Source: Streptomyces sp. GSL17-111 | GTDB lineage: Bacteria; Actinomycetota; Actinomycetes; Streptomycetales; Streptomycetaceae | Reading direction: 5' to 3' | Assembly: GCF_037911585.1 (NCBI RefSeq) | Contig: NZ_JBAJNS010000001.1 | Coordinates: 4,759,501 to 4,823,500 of the forward strand | Length of the DNA: 64,000 nucleotides | In this document: one piece after another, positions 8,647-16,743 of the stretch | Position numbering within the stretch: the first letter of the stretch is position 1 | Layout of the letters: the number at the start of each line of letters is the position of its first letter | Translations under genes and position numbers: made by a program | The notes under the pieces: generated by a model | Told to the model about the DNA's origin: nothing | Database searches by the model: none | The model's input: only the letters and a program-made list of their open reading frames with translations

Positions 8647-9438
8647 GTGAGTGAGCTGGCCTACGTCCACCTGGGCTTCGGCGCGGACGCCGTGGACTAC
8701 CGCGAGGCGTGGCAGCGGCAGCGGGAGGTGCACGCCGCGCGGTTCGCGGACGAGATCCCCGACACGTGCCTGCTGCTGGAGCACCAGCCCGTCTACACCG
8801 CCGGGCGCCGGACGCTCGAGAGCGAGCGCCCCCTGGACGGCACCCCGGTCGTCGACGTGGACCGCGGCGGCAAGATCACCTGGCACGGTCCCGGCCAGCT
8901 CGTCGGCTACCCGATCCTGAAACTCCCGCGTCCCGTCGACGTCGTCGCGCACGTGCGGCGCCTGGAGGAGGCGCTGATCCGCACCTGCGCCGAGTTCGGC
9001 CTGGAGACCTCCCGTCTGGAGGGCCGCAGCGGCGTGTGGGTCCTCGGCGCGCCGACCGGGGAGGGCGAGGGCGGCCCGTCACTGGGCGGCCTCGCGCTGG
9101 ACTTCGACCCCCGCCTCCAGGGCGAGGAGTACGACACCCGTCTCATGGGGCCGGAGTACGCCCCCTCCAACGCCGGGCAGCGCGGCGAGGACCGCAAGCT
9201 CGCCGCCATCGGCATCCGCGTCGCCAAGGGCGTCACCATGCACGGCTTCTCCCTGAACTGTGATTCCGACAACACCTCCTTCGACCGCATCGTGCCCTGC
9301 GGCATCCGGGACGCGGGCGTCACCTCGCTCTCCGGGGAGCTCGGCCGCCCGGTGAGCGTCACCGAGGTGCTGCCGGTCGTCGAGAAGCACCTGCGGGCCG
9401 TCCTGGAGGAGTCCGTGCCGCTGCCGCGCGCGGTCTGA
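8647..9438 (+). CDS. lipB: Octanoyl-[acyl carrier protein]:protein octanoyltransferase LipB
   Basis: A 263-residue enzyme that moves octanoate from acyl carrier protein to the lipoyl domains of 2-oxoacid dehydrogenases and the glycine cleavage H protein. Motifs: LLLEHQPVYTAGRR, the RGG-type loop DRGGKITWHGPGQLVGYPIL, the catalytic lysine in RKLAAIGIRVAKGVTMHG and the catalytic cysteine in IVPCGI. The stretch between about 132 and 180 (GAPTGEGEGGPSLGG...) is longer than in E. coli LipB, as in other actinobacteria. GTG 8647 follows GAAGGGAAGC. lipA follows after 138 bases, giving the complete de novo lipoate pathway. Confidence 0.95.
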   Translation: MSELAYVHLGFGADAVDYREAWQRQREVHAARFADEIPDTCLLLEHQPVYTAGRRTLESERPLDGTPVVDVDRGGKITWHGPGQLVGYPILKLPRPVDVVAHVRRLEEALIRTCAEFGLETSRLEGRSGVWVLGAPTGEGEGGPSLGGLALDFDPRLQGEEYDTRLMGPEYAPSNAGQRGEDRKLAAIGIRVAKGVTMHGFSLNCDSDNTSFDRIVPCGIRDAGVTSLSGELGRPVSVTEVLPVVEKHLRAVLEESVPLPRAV

Positions 9439-9576
9439 TCGCACGGGCGTTCTACCGGCGGGTAGCCGCCGGGGTGAAGTGCCCTGCGATTCCGCCGGCC
9501 GACCGTGGTGGGAGGACCACCGAAGACGGGGCGTACCCTGGGACGCGCCGAGGAATCGAAACCTGAGGAGCCGGAC

Positions 9577-10521
9577 GTGTCCGCTGTCGCACCCGACGGT
9601 CGCAAGATGCTCCGACTGGAGGTCCGCAACAGCCAGACCCCCATCGAGCGCAAGCCCGAGTGGATCAAGACCCGGGCGAAGATGGGGCCGGAGTACAACG
9701 CCCTCCAGTCCCTGGTGAAGCGGGAGGGGCTGCACACGGTCTGCCAGGAGGCGGGCTGCCCCAACATCTTCGAGTGCTGGGAGGACCGCGAGGCGACGTT
9801 CCTCATCGGCGGTGAGCAGTGCACCCGGCGCTGCGACTTCTGCCAGATCGACACCGGCAAGCCGGCCGAGCTGGACCGGGACGAGCCGCGCCGCGTCGCC
9901 GAGTCCGTCCAGCAGATGGAACTGCGGTACGCCACCATCACCGGCGTCGCCCGCGACGACCTGGAGGACGGCGGCTCCTGGCTCTACGCCGAAACGGTCC
10001 GCCAGATCCACGCCCTCATGCCCGGCACGGGCGTCGAGCTGCTGATCCCCGACTTCAACGCCGTTCCCGAGCAGCTGGCGGAGGTCTTCTCCTCCCGTCC
10101 CGAGGTGCTGGCCCACAACGTCGAGACCGTTCCGCGCATCTTCAAGCGCATCCGGCCGGCCTTCCGCTACGAGCGGTCGCTGGAGGTCATCACCCGCGCC
10201 CGCGAGGACGGCCTCGTCACCAAGTCGAACCTCATCCTCGGTATGGGCGAGACCCGCGAAGAGGTCAGCCAGGCCCTGCGCGACCTGCACGACGCGGGCT
10301 GCGAGCTCATCACCATCACGCAGTACCTGCGCCCCACGCCGCGCCACCACCCCGTCGAGCGCTGGGTGAAGCCGCACGAGTTCGTGGAGCTCCAGGAGGA
10401 GGCGGAGGAGATGGGCTACGCCGGTGTCATGTCCGGCCCCCTGGTCCGCTCGTCCTACCGCGCCGGCCGCCTCTACCAGCAGGCCATCGACCGCCGCGCG
10501 GAGGCGTCCTCCGCCGCCTGA
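9577..10521 (+). CDS. lipA: Lipoyl synthase LipA
   Basis: A 314-residue radical SAM enzyme that inserts two sulfur atoms into protein-bound octanoyl chains. It has both iron-sulfur motifs: the auxiliary cluster CQEAGCPNIFEC and the radical SAM CTRRCDFC, plus the C-terminal RSSYRAGR serine that ligates the auxiliary cluster. Other family blocks are KPEWIKTRAKMG, HNVETVPRIFKRIRP, SNLILGMGET and TQYLRPTPRHHPVERW. GTG 9577 has an excellent GAGGAG seven bases upstream. The spacer after lipB contains a TACCCT hexamer that may be a separate promoter. A hairpin terminator follows. Confidence 0.97.
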   Translation: MSAVAPDGRKMLRLEVRNSQTPIERKPEWIKTRAKMGPEYNALQSLVKREGLHTVCQEAGCPNIFECWEDREATFLIGGEQCTRRCDFCQIDTGKPAELDRDEPRRVAESVQQMELRYATITGVARDDLEDGGSWLYAETVRQIHALMPGTGVELLIPDFNAVPEQLAEVFSSRPEVLAHNVETVPRIFKRIRPAFRYERSLEVITRAREDGLVTKSNLILGMGETREEVSQALRDLHDAGCELITITQYLRPTPRHHPVERWVKPHEFVELQEEAEEMGYAGVMSGPLVRSSYRAGRLYQQAIDRRAEASSAA

Positions 10522-10559
10522 CGGACCGGCGGCGGGTGCCGCACCCCACTCGGCTCAGT

Positions 10560-10582
10560 GGCCCCGCGCCCGGCGCGGGGCC
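10560..10582. terminator. lipA terminator
   Basis: GGCCCCGCGCC (10560-10570) and GGCGCGGGGCC (10572-10582) are exact complements around a single C, giving a very stable hairpin 39 bases after the lipA stop. Confidence 0.7.
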
Positions 10583-10632
10583 GGCAGGGTTCGGGCTCCC
10601 GGCGCCCCTGCGGGAAAACCGTTCGGTCCGTT

Positions 10633-10661
10633 TTGACCGTCGGGTCATACGGTGGTAACAC
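10633..10661 (+). promoter_or_regulatory. Possible promoter of the small-protein gene
   Basis: TTGACC (10633-10638) and TAACAC (10656-10661) are 17 bases apart, compatible with a vegetative promoter although the -10 is poor. The next start codon is about 64 bases downstream. This is inference from spacing only. Confidence 0.35.
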
Positions 10662-10724
10662 CGTTCGGTGATGCTGTTGTCACGTACCGCGTATGCCGAC
10701 GCCACTCCTCGTGGAGGAACAGCC

Positions 10725-10949
10725 ATGCCGCCCCGCCCCGTTCGCGACGACGTCACGGTGACCCCCGTTCGTCCCGGCCTCTCCACGGCGCTGCTGGCCC
10801 TGGAGTCCGTCCTGCTGCGCGGCGGCCACGCCACGGCCCGCCGCAACGCCTGGACCTCCGTCCTGGAGGACCGCCGCCGGGCCCAGGACCGCAGGGAGGC
10901 CGCCCACGTCCTGGAGGCCGCAGCGGAAGGCACTTCCCAGGCCACGTAA
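10725..10949 (+). CDS. Small conserved actinobacterial protein
   Basis: A 74-residue basic protein starting MPPRPVRDDVTV at ATG 10725, with a textbook GGAGGAAC seven bases upstream. The visible core is LSTALLALESVLLRGGHATARRNAWTSVLEDRRRAQDRREAAHVLEA, predicted helical. I know of similar small proteins between lipA and the DUF4191 gene in other streptomycetes but no function. An upstream in-frame ATG at 10668 is less likely because it lacks a ribosome binding site. The next gene starts ten bases after its stop. Confidence 0.75.
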   Translation: MPPRPVRDDVTVTPVRPGLSTALLALESVLLRGGHATARRNAWTSVLEDRRRAQDRREAAHVLEAAAEGTSQAT

Positions 10950-10959
10950 ACTTCCTCCT

Positions 10960-11658
10960 ATGGCGAGGAAGGAACAATCCGAGACCCCAGGGCGACTCAA
11001 GCAGATCGGCCTGACCTACAAGATGACCCGGCGGGCTGATCGCTGGATCGGGTTCATCCTGCTGGGCGTGGGGCTGATCACCTTCGGCGTCGTCCTCGCG
11101 ATCGGCTTCCTGATCGGGCACCCGATCTACCTGGGCATCCTCGGATTCCTGCTGGCCTTCCTCGCGGTGGCGATCGTCTTCGGGCGCCGCGCCGAGCGGG
11201 CGGCCTTCGGACAGATGGAGGGCCAGCCGGGAGCGGCGGCGGCGGTACTGGACAACATCGGGCGGGGGTGGAACGTCACCCCGGCCGTCGCGATCACCCG
11301 CAGCCAGGACGTCGTCCACCGGGCGGTCGGCCGCCCCGGCGTCGTCCTCGTGGCCGAGGGCAACCCGAACCGGCTGCGCAACCTGCTGGGATCCGAGAAG
11401 CGGAAGATGGCCCGCCTGCTCGGCGACGTCCCGGTGCACCAGATCATCGTCGGCAACGGCGAGGGCGAGGTGCCGCTCAAGAAGCTGCGCACGACGATCG
11501 TCAAGAAGCCGCGCGTCCTCGCGGGCTCGCAGGTGACGGAGATCAACGACCGGCTCCGGGCCGTCGGGGATTTGATGAGCAACATGCCGATCCCGAAGGG
11601 ACCCATGCCGAAGGGGATGCGGATGCCGAAGGGGCCCAGCGGCGGCGGGCGCCGCTGA
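10960..11658 (+). CDS. DUF4191 integral membrane protein
   Basis: A 232-residue inner-membrane protein of the actinobacterial DUF4191 family. After a short basic N-terminus (RLKQIGLTYKMTRRADRW) come two adjacent membrane spans (about 30-52 and 55-75), then a cytoplasmic domain with GRGWNVTPAVAITRSQDVVHRAVGRPGVVLVAEG and a tail rich in Met, Pro and Lys (IPKGPMPKGMRMPKG). The preceding stop is embedded in TAAACT, a good -10 hexamer nine bases before the ATG, so this gene probably also has its own leaderless promoter. It sits between lipA and glnA, as in other streptomycetes. Function unknown. Confidence 0.9.
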   Translation: MARKEQSETPGRLKQIGLTYKMTRRADRWIGFILLGVGLITFGVVLAIGFLIGHPIYLGILGFLLAFLAVAIVFGRRAERAAFGQMEGQPGAAAAVLDNIGRGWNVTPAVAITRSQDVVHRAVGRPGVVLVAEGNPNRLRNLLGSEKRKMARLLGDVPVHQIIVGNGEGEVPLKKLRTTIVKKPRVLAGSQVTEINDRLRAVGDLMSNMPIPKGPMPKGMRMPKGPSGGGRR

Positions 11659-11674
11659 GCCGCACCGATGACAC

Positions 11675-11726
11675 GAACGGCCGTGGGGCCCGCCCGGAGA
11701 TTCCCGGGCGGGCCCCACGGCCGTTC
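11675..11726. terminator. 23-bp bidirectional terminator
   Basis: A 23-bp perfect stem (11675-11697 with 11704-11726) closed by a 6-base AGATTC loop. It lies between the convergent DUF4191 and RDD genes, so it should stop transcription from both sides. Confidence 0.9.
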
Positions 11727-11801
11727 CACGACGTGCGCGCGCCGCGACGGGCTCGCGGCCCGGTCACCGGCCCCTTGAGCCCGGCTGCGGACGCGTCCGT
11801 C

Positions 11802-12272
11802 TCACATGCGGACCTGCACCGCGTGCGCGAGCCGGTCGTGCAGCCCCCGCGCGTCGCGATCCCACACCACCGCCGGGATGAACAGGAGCAGCAGGACCGT
11901 CCGCAGCGCCGTCCGGGGGAACGTCAGCCGTCCGCCGTGCACCGATACCACCCGCAGGCCCAGCAGCCGCTTGCCCGGCGTGAAGCCCAGCGTGCCCACC
12001 AGCAGCAGCGACATCACACCGAAGACGAGCAGCGCCCAGTTACCCGCGCTCGACATGCCGTCGCCGGACAGCAGCCCGTACCCGATGAGCAGGCACAGCA
12101 TCCAGTCGATGAAGATCGCGCCGATCCGGCGCCCGGTGGGTGCGACGGACCCGGGCCCGTCCTGGGGCAGCCCCAGCCGCTCGCCCCGGTAACCGAAGTC
12201 CGCACCCAGCAAGTCCTCGGCCGCGGCCTGCGGGCCGGACAGCCATGATCCGATTGCCTGCCTTTTGTCCAC
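11802..12272 (-). CDS. RDD-family membrane protein
   Basis: A 156-residue membrane protein. After a cytoplasmic N-terminus (VDKRQAIGSWLSGPQAAAEDLL), the RDD domain begins at PTGRRIGAIFIDWMLCLLIGYGLL and continues through LVFGVMSLLLVGTLGFTPGKRLLGLRVV and ALRTVLLLLFIPAVVWDRDARGLHDRLA: three membrane spans with the family's Arg, Asp and GR..HDR residues. I chose GTG 12272 because the longer reading would run through the glnA promoter. The role is unknown; RDD proteins in other organisms have been linked to ion exchange. It is divergent from glnA. Confidence 0.87.
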   Translation of the reverse strand: MDKRQAIGSWLSGPQAAAEDLLGADFGYRGERLGLPQDGPGSVAPTGRRIGAIFIDWMLCLLIGYGLLSGDGMSSAGNWALLVFGVMSLLLVGTLGFTPGKRLLGLRVVSVHGGRLTFPRTALRTVLLLLFIPAVVWDRDARGLHDRLAHAVQVRM

Positions 12273-12394
12273 CCGACCACGGTAACCCGGACGGCCCAGG
12301 CGTCCGACGGCGGCCGGGTGCACCCTGGAGGTATACGACGCGACGGGCGCCGCGAGCCTCAAGCGCCGCACCAGCCGAAATCGGAGCGGCCTGG

Positions 12395-12432
12395 TTAACA
12401 TCGGCGAAACAATCGGGTCATGCTGGAGAAAT
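12395..12432 (+). promoter_or_regulatory. GlnR box of glnA
   Basis: TTAAC-N6-GAAAC-N6-GTCAT-N6-GAAAT: four pentamers at exact 11-base spacing, matching the GlnR consensus. It ends 96 bases before the glnA start codon. The same architecture is found upstream of glnII in this window. Confidence 0.88.
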
Positions 12433-12528
12433 CCCGCATGCCTAGGGTCGAGCCCAGCGGACCACCGCACTGGGCTGCGACCTTAAGCTGCAATCCCGTC
12501 CCGTCGAGGCGGGACTAGGAGGACTTGG

Positions 12529-13944
12529 ATGTTCCAGAACGCCGACGAAGCGAAGAAGTTCATTTCGGACAACGACGTGAAATTCGTCGACGTCCGCTTC
12601 TGCGACCTTCCCGGGATCATGCAGCACTTCACGGTGCCGGCCGCCACGTTCGACCCGGCCGAGAACCTGATGTTCGACGGCTCCTCGATCCGCGGCTTCC
12701 AGGCCATCCACGAGTCGGACATGGCGCTCGTCGCCGACCTGTCCACCGCCCGCCTGGACCCGTTCCGCAAGGACGCCACCCTCAACGTCAACTTCTTCAT
12801 CCACGACCCGATCACCGGCGAGCAGTACAGCCGTGACCCGCGGAACGTGGCGAAGAAGGCCGAGGCCTACCTGGCCTCCTCCGGCATCGCCGACACCGCC
12901 TTCTTCGGCCCCGAGGCCGAGTTCTACGTCTTCGACGACGTCCGCTTCGAGACCAAGGCCAACGCGGGCTACTACCACATCGACTCCGTGGCCGGCGCCT
13001 GGAACACCGGCGCGATCGAGGACGGCGGCAACCGCGGGTACAAGGTCCGCTACAAGGGCGGCTACTTCCCGGCCCCGCCGGTCGACCACTTCGCCGACCT
13101 GCGCGCCGAGATCTCCCTGGAGCTGGCCAAGGCCGGCCTGGAGGTCGAGCGTCAGCACCACGAGGTGGGCACCGCCGGCCAGGCCGAGATCAACTACAAG
13201 TTCAACACGCTCCTCGCCGCCGCCGACGACCTGATGCTCTTCAAGTACATCGTGAAGAACGTCGCCTGGCGCAACAACAAGACCGCCACCTTCATGCCCA
13301 AGCCGATCTTCGGTGACAACGGCTCCGGCATGCACGTCCACCAGTCGCTGTGGAGCGGCGGCGAGCCCCTCTTCTACGACGAGCAGGGCTACGCGGGCCT
13401 CTCGGACACCGCCCGCTACTACATCGGCGGCATCCTCAAGCACGCCCCGTCGCTGCTGGCCTTCACCAACCCGACGGTGAACTCCTACCACCGCCTGGTG
13501 CCCGGCTTCGAGGCCCCGGTCAACCTGGTGTACTCGCAGCGCAACCGCTCCGCCGCGATGCGCATCCCGATCACCGGCTCGAACCCGAAGGCCAAGCGCG
13601 TCGAGTTCCGCGCCCCGGACCCGTCCTCCAACCCGTACCTGGCCTTCGCCGCCCTCCTGATGGCCGGCCTGGACGGCGTGAAGAACAAGATCGAGCCGGC
13701 CGAGCCGATTGACAAGGACCTCTACGAGCTCGCCCCCGAGGAGCACGCGGGCGTCCCGCAGGTGCCCACCTCCCTCCCGGCCGTCCTCGACGCCCTGGAG
13801 GAGGACAACGAGTACCTGCAGGCCGGCGGCGTCTTCACGAGCGACCTCATCGAGACCTGGATCGACTACAAGCGCACCAACGAGATCGCCCCGATGCAGC
13901 TCCGCCCGCACCCCCACGAGTTCGAGCTGTACTTCGACATCTGA
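12529..13944 (+). CDS. glnA: Type I glutamine synthetase
   Basis: A 471-residue dodecameric GSI-beta type enzyme, the main ammonia-assimilating glutamine synthetase. Motifs: FDGSSIRGFQAIHESDMAL, FFGPEAEFYVFDDVRF (metal), HHEVGTAGQAEINYKFN, MPKPIFGDNGSGMHVHQSLW (ATP and glutamate), YSQRNRSAAMRIP, RVEFRAPDPSSNPYLAFAA and the adenylylation loop KDLYELAPEE, whose tyrosine allows post-translational control by GlnE. The ATG is preceded by GGAGGACTTGG. Transcription is probably under GlnR, given the box upstream. A hairpin terminator lies about 155 bases downstream. Confidence 0.98.
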   Translation: MFQNADEAKKFISDNDVKFVDVRFCDLPGIMQHFTVPAATFDPAENLMFDGSSIRGFQAIHESDMALVADLSTARLDPFRKDATLNVNFFIHDPITGEQYSRDPRNVAKKAEAYLASSGIADTAFFGPEAEFYVFDDVRFETKANAGYYHIDSVAGAWNTGAIEDGGNRGYKVRYKGGYFPAPPVDHFADLRAEISLELAKAGLEVERQHHEVGTAGQAEINYKFNTLLAAADDLMLFKYIVKNVAWRNNKTATFMPKPIFGDNGSGMHVHQSLWSGGEPLFYDEQGYAGLSDTARYYIGGILKHAPSLLAFTNPTVNSYHRLVPGFEAPVNLVYSQRNRSAAMRIPITGSNPKAKRVEFRAPDPSSNPYLAFAALLMAGLDGVKNKIEPAEPIDKDLYELAPEEHAGVPQVPTSLPAVLDALEEDNEYLQAGGVFTSDLIETWIDYKRTNEIAPMQLRPHPHEFELYFDI

Positions 13945-14099
13945 GACGCGGGGTCGGGTGACCTGGGTGTAAGCCATAGAAACAAGCTGTGACCTGCGGA
14001 AACTCTCCTCAGTAGTTCTCACTGTCACCGCTTGTTCTCCACCCCCTTGCGCACCGGGTGTTCACCGCCCGGCCGATTCACTGTCGTGAGGTCAGAACG

Positions 14100-14143
14100 C
14101 TGCGAGGGCCGCTACTCCATAGCCGGGGTAGCGGCCCTCGCAG
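14100..14143. terminator. glnA terminator
   Basis: A 16-bp perfect stem (CTGCGAGGGCCGCTAC at 14100-14115, complement at 14128-14143) with a 12-base loop. It ends the glnA transcript and separates it from the degraded transposase behind it. Confidence 0.8.
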
Positions 14144-14203
14144 GCTCGTCCACGTTCTTCGTGCGGCGGCAGCCTCCTTGATCTCCTGGTGCTGAGGCGG
14201 TAG

Positions 14204-14371
14204 TTCCAGGTAGCGCAGGAGCTCGGCATCTCGCGGGAGACGGTGAGTAAGTGGCCCTCCCGGTTCGCCGCCGACCGCCTTGAGGGACTGGTCGACGCTC
14301 CGCGCTCCGGAGCCCCGCGTCAGATCACGGACGAGCAGATCGAGTCGCTGGTCGTCCGGACGCTCGGCTGA
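14204..14371 (+). pseudogene. IS630-family transposase remnant
   Basis: Translation gives FQVAQELGISRETVSKW then PSRFAADRLEGLVDAPRSG and APRQITDEQIESLVVRTLG before a stop. This is the N-terminal helix-turn-helix region of IS630-type transposases. The frame is cut upstream by an in-frame TAG immediately before 14204, and the protein ends after about 55 residues. In another frame a weak continuation (PRRGETPLT) extends to about 14420, consistent with decay by frameshift. No terminal repeats or DDE domain remain. The fragment lies between the glnA terminator and the JmjC gene. Confidence 0.75.
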
Positions 14372-14447
14372 CGGTGATCGCTTCCCCGCGCCGCGGGGAG
14401 ACGCCTCTCACCGGGTGATGGCGGGCTGGGGCCGGCCCACTTCCGCC

Positions 14448-15296
14448 CTACCCCTTGTCGACATCCGCAAGGAAATAGCGGATGACGGGGTCCTCACCGC
14501 CGCCGGACCGGAGAAAGGTGTCGAACCGCTCCTCGTGCACCCGATGGGTGAAGTTCCAGGTGAGGGAGACGCTGTCATCGAGCGCGATGGCCGTGTGATA
14601 CCAGCCCTGGGGGATGAAGATGGCGTCTCCCGGCGACAGGACCTCGTCGAGCGTGGGCACCGCCTGCTTCCAGCGGGGGAACCTGCTCTCGTCGGGGTGG
14701 TCGAGATCCACGGTGCCGCCCTCCGAGTCGGTCAGGAACTCGCCGGCCTCCGGCCCGTACATGATGAAGCGCTTCCTGCCGGTCACCTGGCACAGGCACG
14801 CGTCGCTGGCCCAGGGGTCGACGTGCAGGCGCGTCCGCCCGCCCTGGCCGCAGACGAACATGCCCCGCGCTGGGAAGCGGTCACGGGAGGCGTCCACGGG
14901 CCCGACGGCCGGCGGGAGCAGATAGTCCCCCTCGGGCAGCCAGGACGGCATCGACCAGTCGTTCGCGAGTTCCGCGAACGCGTCATCGGCGACGATCATC
15001 TGATCATGGCTCTGCTGAGTGAACCAGCGCAGATAGGGCGGTATCCCGGCGTCCCCCTGACCGGTGTGCTCGTCGACGTAGTCGCCGAAGGTGGCCACTT
15101 CCTCGAGGGTGAAGAGCGTGTCGAACAGTGAGACTTCGGCGTCGCGGAAGCGCTCCTTGAGGTCCTGCAGTCCCCAGGGAGGGGGAACCCTCCAGCCGTT
15201 CAGAGCTCCCCTCACCACGACCGGCTGGCCAGGCTCCAGGTGATTCCGCAGAAAATCCGCCGCGCTGAGCGCTTCGACCACATGCGAGGGTGCCAT
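14448..15296 (-). CDS. JmjC-type cupin oxygenase
   Basis: A 282-residue protein of the JmjC (cupin-8) fold, Fe(II) and 2-oxoglutarate dependent. The facial triad can be read: His158 and Asp160 in RLHVDPWASDA and His234 in PQGWYHTAIAL. Family blocks include QPVVVRGALNGW, ARGMFVCGQGGRTRLHVDPW, CQVTGRKRFIMYGPEA and LSPGDAIFIPQGWYHTA. Relatives hydroxylate proteins or small molecules; the substrate here is unknown. The ATG has GGAGCACC upstream. The gene is flanked on both sides by decayed transposases of different families and stands alone, which suggests it arrived as cargo. Confidence 0.85.
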   Translation of the reverse strand: MAPSHVVEALSAADFLRNHLEPGQPVVVRGALNGWRVPPPWGLQDLKERFRDAEVSLFDTLFTLEEVATFGDYVDEHTGQGDAGIPPYLRWFTQQSHDQMIVADDAFAELANDWSMPSWLPEGDYLLPPAVGPVDASRDRFPARGMFVCGQGGRTRLHVDPWASDACLCQVTGRKRFIMYGPEAGEFLTDSEGGTVDLDHPDESRFPRWKQAVPTLDEVLSPGDAIFIPQGWYHTAIALDDSVSLTWNFTHRVHEERFDTFLRSGGGEDPVIRYFLADVDKG

Positions 15297-15532
15297 GAGG
15301 GTGCTCCGTCCGTGTTCTGGGCCCGGTTCCTGTGAGTGGAGCGTGCTTGACGTGTGCCGGCCGCGGCACGGCCCACCGGCGGAATTCTACGAGCGATCTC
15401 GCTTCCGCCGCGTAGCCGACCGGGCCGTCTCTCCTTCCTGAGGCAACCTGCCCGGTCGGGCACGTCCATCGGTCAGGCCCTTTCGCTACGGTCGCCGAGC
15501 CGCATCGAGTCCTGCGGTTCCCCAGGGCTGGA

Positions 15533-15738
15533 TCAAGTTCCTTGTGGGGCCGGGTTGGTGGTGACGCCCGGGGCGGAGAGTGCTCACTGGAGTGCGGCGG
15601 TCCGGGTGGTCTTGGTGATGTTGTCGGCTCCAGGGGTTTCAGCGTGCCGATGGCGAGGTTGCGGACAGTGGCCATGGCGTGGGATGCGGTCCCGGTGTGG
15701 ACGGCGGAGGCGTCCTCGGCGAAGGTCACGTCCGCGAC
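15533..15738 (-). pseudogene. ISAs1-family transposase C-terminal remnant
   Basis: On the minus strand DVTFAEDASAVHTGTASHAM and ATVRNLAIGTLKPL match the C-terminal region of ISAs1-type transposases. After a frameshift GADNITKTTRTAALQ is read, and after another shift GVTTNPAPQGT and a stop at 15533. The catalytic part is absent, so the gene is dead. About 240 bases between this remnant and the JmjC start show no gene; they should hold the JmjC promoter. Confidence 0.72.
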
Positions 15739-15769
15739 GTCCGGGCTGCCTGAGTGGTCCGCTCCTGTC

Positions 15770-15809
15770 CGTCGGCCGTGTCCTTCCTTGGCGGAAGGCA
15801 CGGCCGACG
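15770..15809. terminator. Terminator of the TerD-like gene
   Basis: CGTCGGCCGTG (15770-15780) pairs with CACGGCCGACG (15799-15809); an inner CCTTCC/GGAAGG extends the stem past a single-base bulge. It lies downstream of the TerD-like gene on the minus strand. Confidence 0.75.
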
Positions 15810-15871
15810 GCCGTTTCCGGCAGCGTCCGGGCTGACGGTGGGGCGCGCGAGGGGGGTTTTCCCCGTTGCCG

Positions 15872-16402
15872 TCAGGTGTGCTGGGCGCCCATGAGCCGGG
15901 TGAAGGACTGGGGGTCCGTGTCGAAGCCGCGGACGGTGCTGCGCCGCGTCCAGGGGCCGCCGGAGTCGCGGACGAACTCCACCAGCGTCGCGGCGGTCGC
16001 GTCGGGGACGTCGGTGAAGTCGTGGGTCTGCAGCTCGGTGTAGCCCTCGTGGACGGAGCACCGGGGGCGGGCGATGTCGGCGAACGTGACCCGTCCGCCG
16101 CCCTGCTGGATGGCGACGCCCACGACCACGCGTCCGTAGGCGGACGAGAGGCGGTCGAGCTCCAGCGTCATCGACTCGTCGACCCCGAGGCCGAGGCCGT
16201 TCCGGCTGTCCCTGCCGAGCGTGATGGTGCCGTCCGGGGAGCGGCTGTCGAAGTGCGCCAGGTAGACGGGTGTTCCGTGGAGGTCGTCCGTGCCGTAGAC
16301 GGCGGCGATGATGTCGAGGTCGTGGTCGGGGGCGTCGGCGGCGCTCGGGTCCCACTTGAGCGTCACCTCGACCTTGCCCAGCCCCTTGTTGGGATTGCTC
16401 AC
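15872..16402 (-). CDS. TerD-family stress protein
   Basis: A 176-residue cytoplasmic protein of the TerD family (tellurium resistance and general stress proteins that bind calcium). Signature elements are VEVTLKWDPSAADAPDHDLD with the acidic calcium-binding cluster, VYLAHFDSRSPDGTITLGRD, and LSSAYGRVVVGVAIQQGGGRVTFADI. Streptomycetes carry several paralogues, often in ter operons with TerZ and TerC; this copy stands alone. The start is GTG 16402. It is divergent from helR with a 341-base gap between them. The specific stress it answers cannot be read. Confidence 0.85.
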   Translation of the reverse strand: MSNPNKGLGKVEVTLKWDPSAADAPDHDLDIIAAVYGTDDLHGTPVYLAHFDSRSPDGTITLGRDSRNGLGLGVDESMTLELDRLSSAYGRVVVGVAIQQGGGRVTFADIARPRCSVHEGYTELQTHDFTDVPDATAATLVEFVRDSGGPWTRRSTVRGFDTDPQSFTRLMGAQHT

Positions 16403-16578
16403 CGGATTCCCCTCTCGTACGGTCCAGGGTCAACTGCACCAGGACACAGGCGTGTTCGCCATCGTGTCACGTCGCGGCGGCGTGAGGTGCGCGGCGCGGA
16501 CCGGGGTGGGGGGAGAGAGAAAGACGAAAGGCAAGGAGATCGGACGCTCCTTGCCACTCTCAACGTATAGCGCACCGG

Positions 16579-16598
16579 GGGGCTTGCGGCAAGGCCCC
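16579..16598. promoter_or_regulatory. Rifamycin-associated element (RAE) upstream of helR
   Basis: GGGGCTTGCGGCAAGGCCCC at 16579-16598 is an inverted repeat that matches, as I remember it, the rifamycin-associated element found upstream of rifamycin resistance genes in actinobacteria. It lies 145 bases before the helR start. A TATAGC hexamer at 16566-16571 just upstream may be part of the promoter. The remainder of the gap (16403-16743) shows no gene. Confidence 0.85.
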
Positions 16599-16743
16599 GG
16601 TGGTGGCGCAGAATCCTCGGCCTGGACCGGACGGCGCGGTGCGGCCCGTGAGGGCGCGTCGCGGCGCCGGGTGCACCACGCCGGTCCTTCAGGCAGTGCC
16701 GCGCGCGACCGGCGCGGGCGCACCCCCGAGCGGAGCTGATGAC

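Noticed and set aside
13945..14447. A small functional gene between glnA and the JmjC gene
   Set aside because: Only a terminator and a stop-interrupted transposase fragment were found, with no ribosome binding site.
15004..15801. A 265-codon minus-strand gene overlapping the JmjC gene
   Set aside because: Only its first part resembles an ISAs1 transposase; the rest is a shadow of the JmjC gene. It is reported as a short pseudogene instead.
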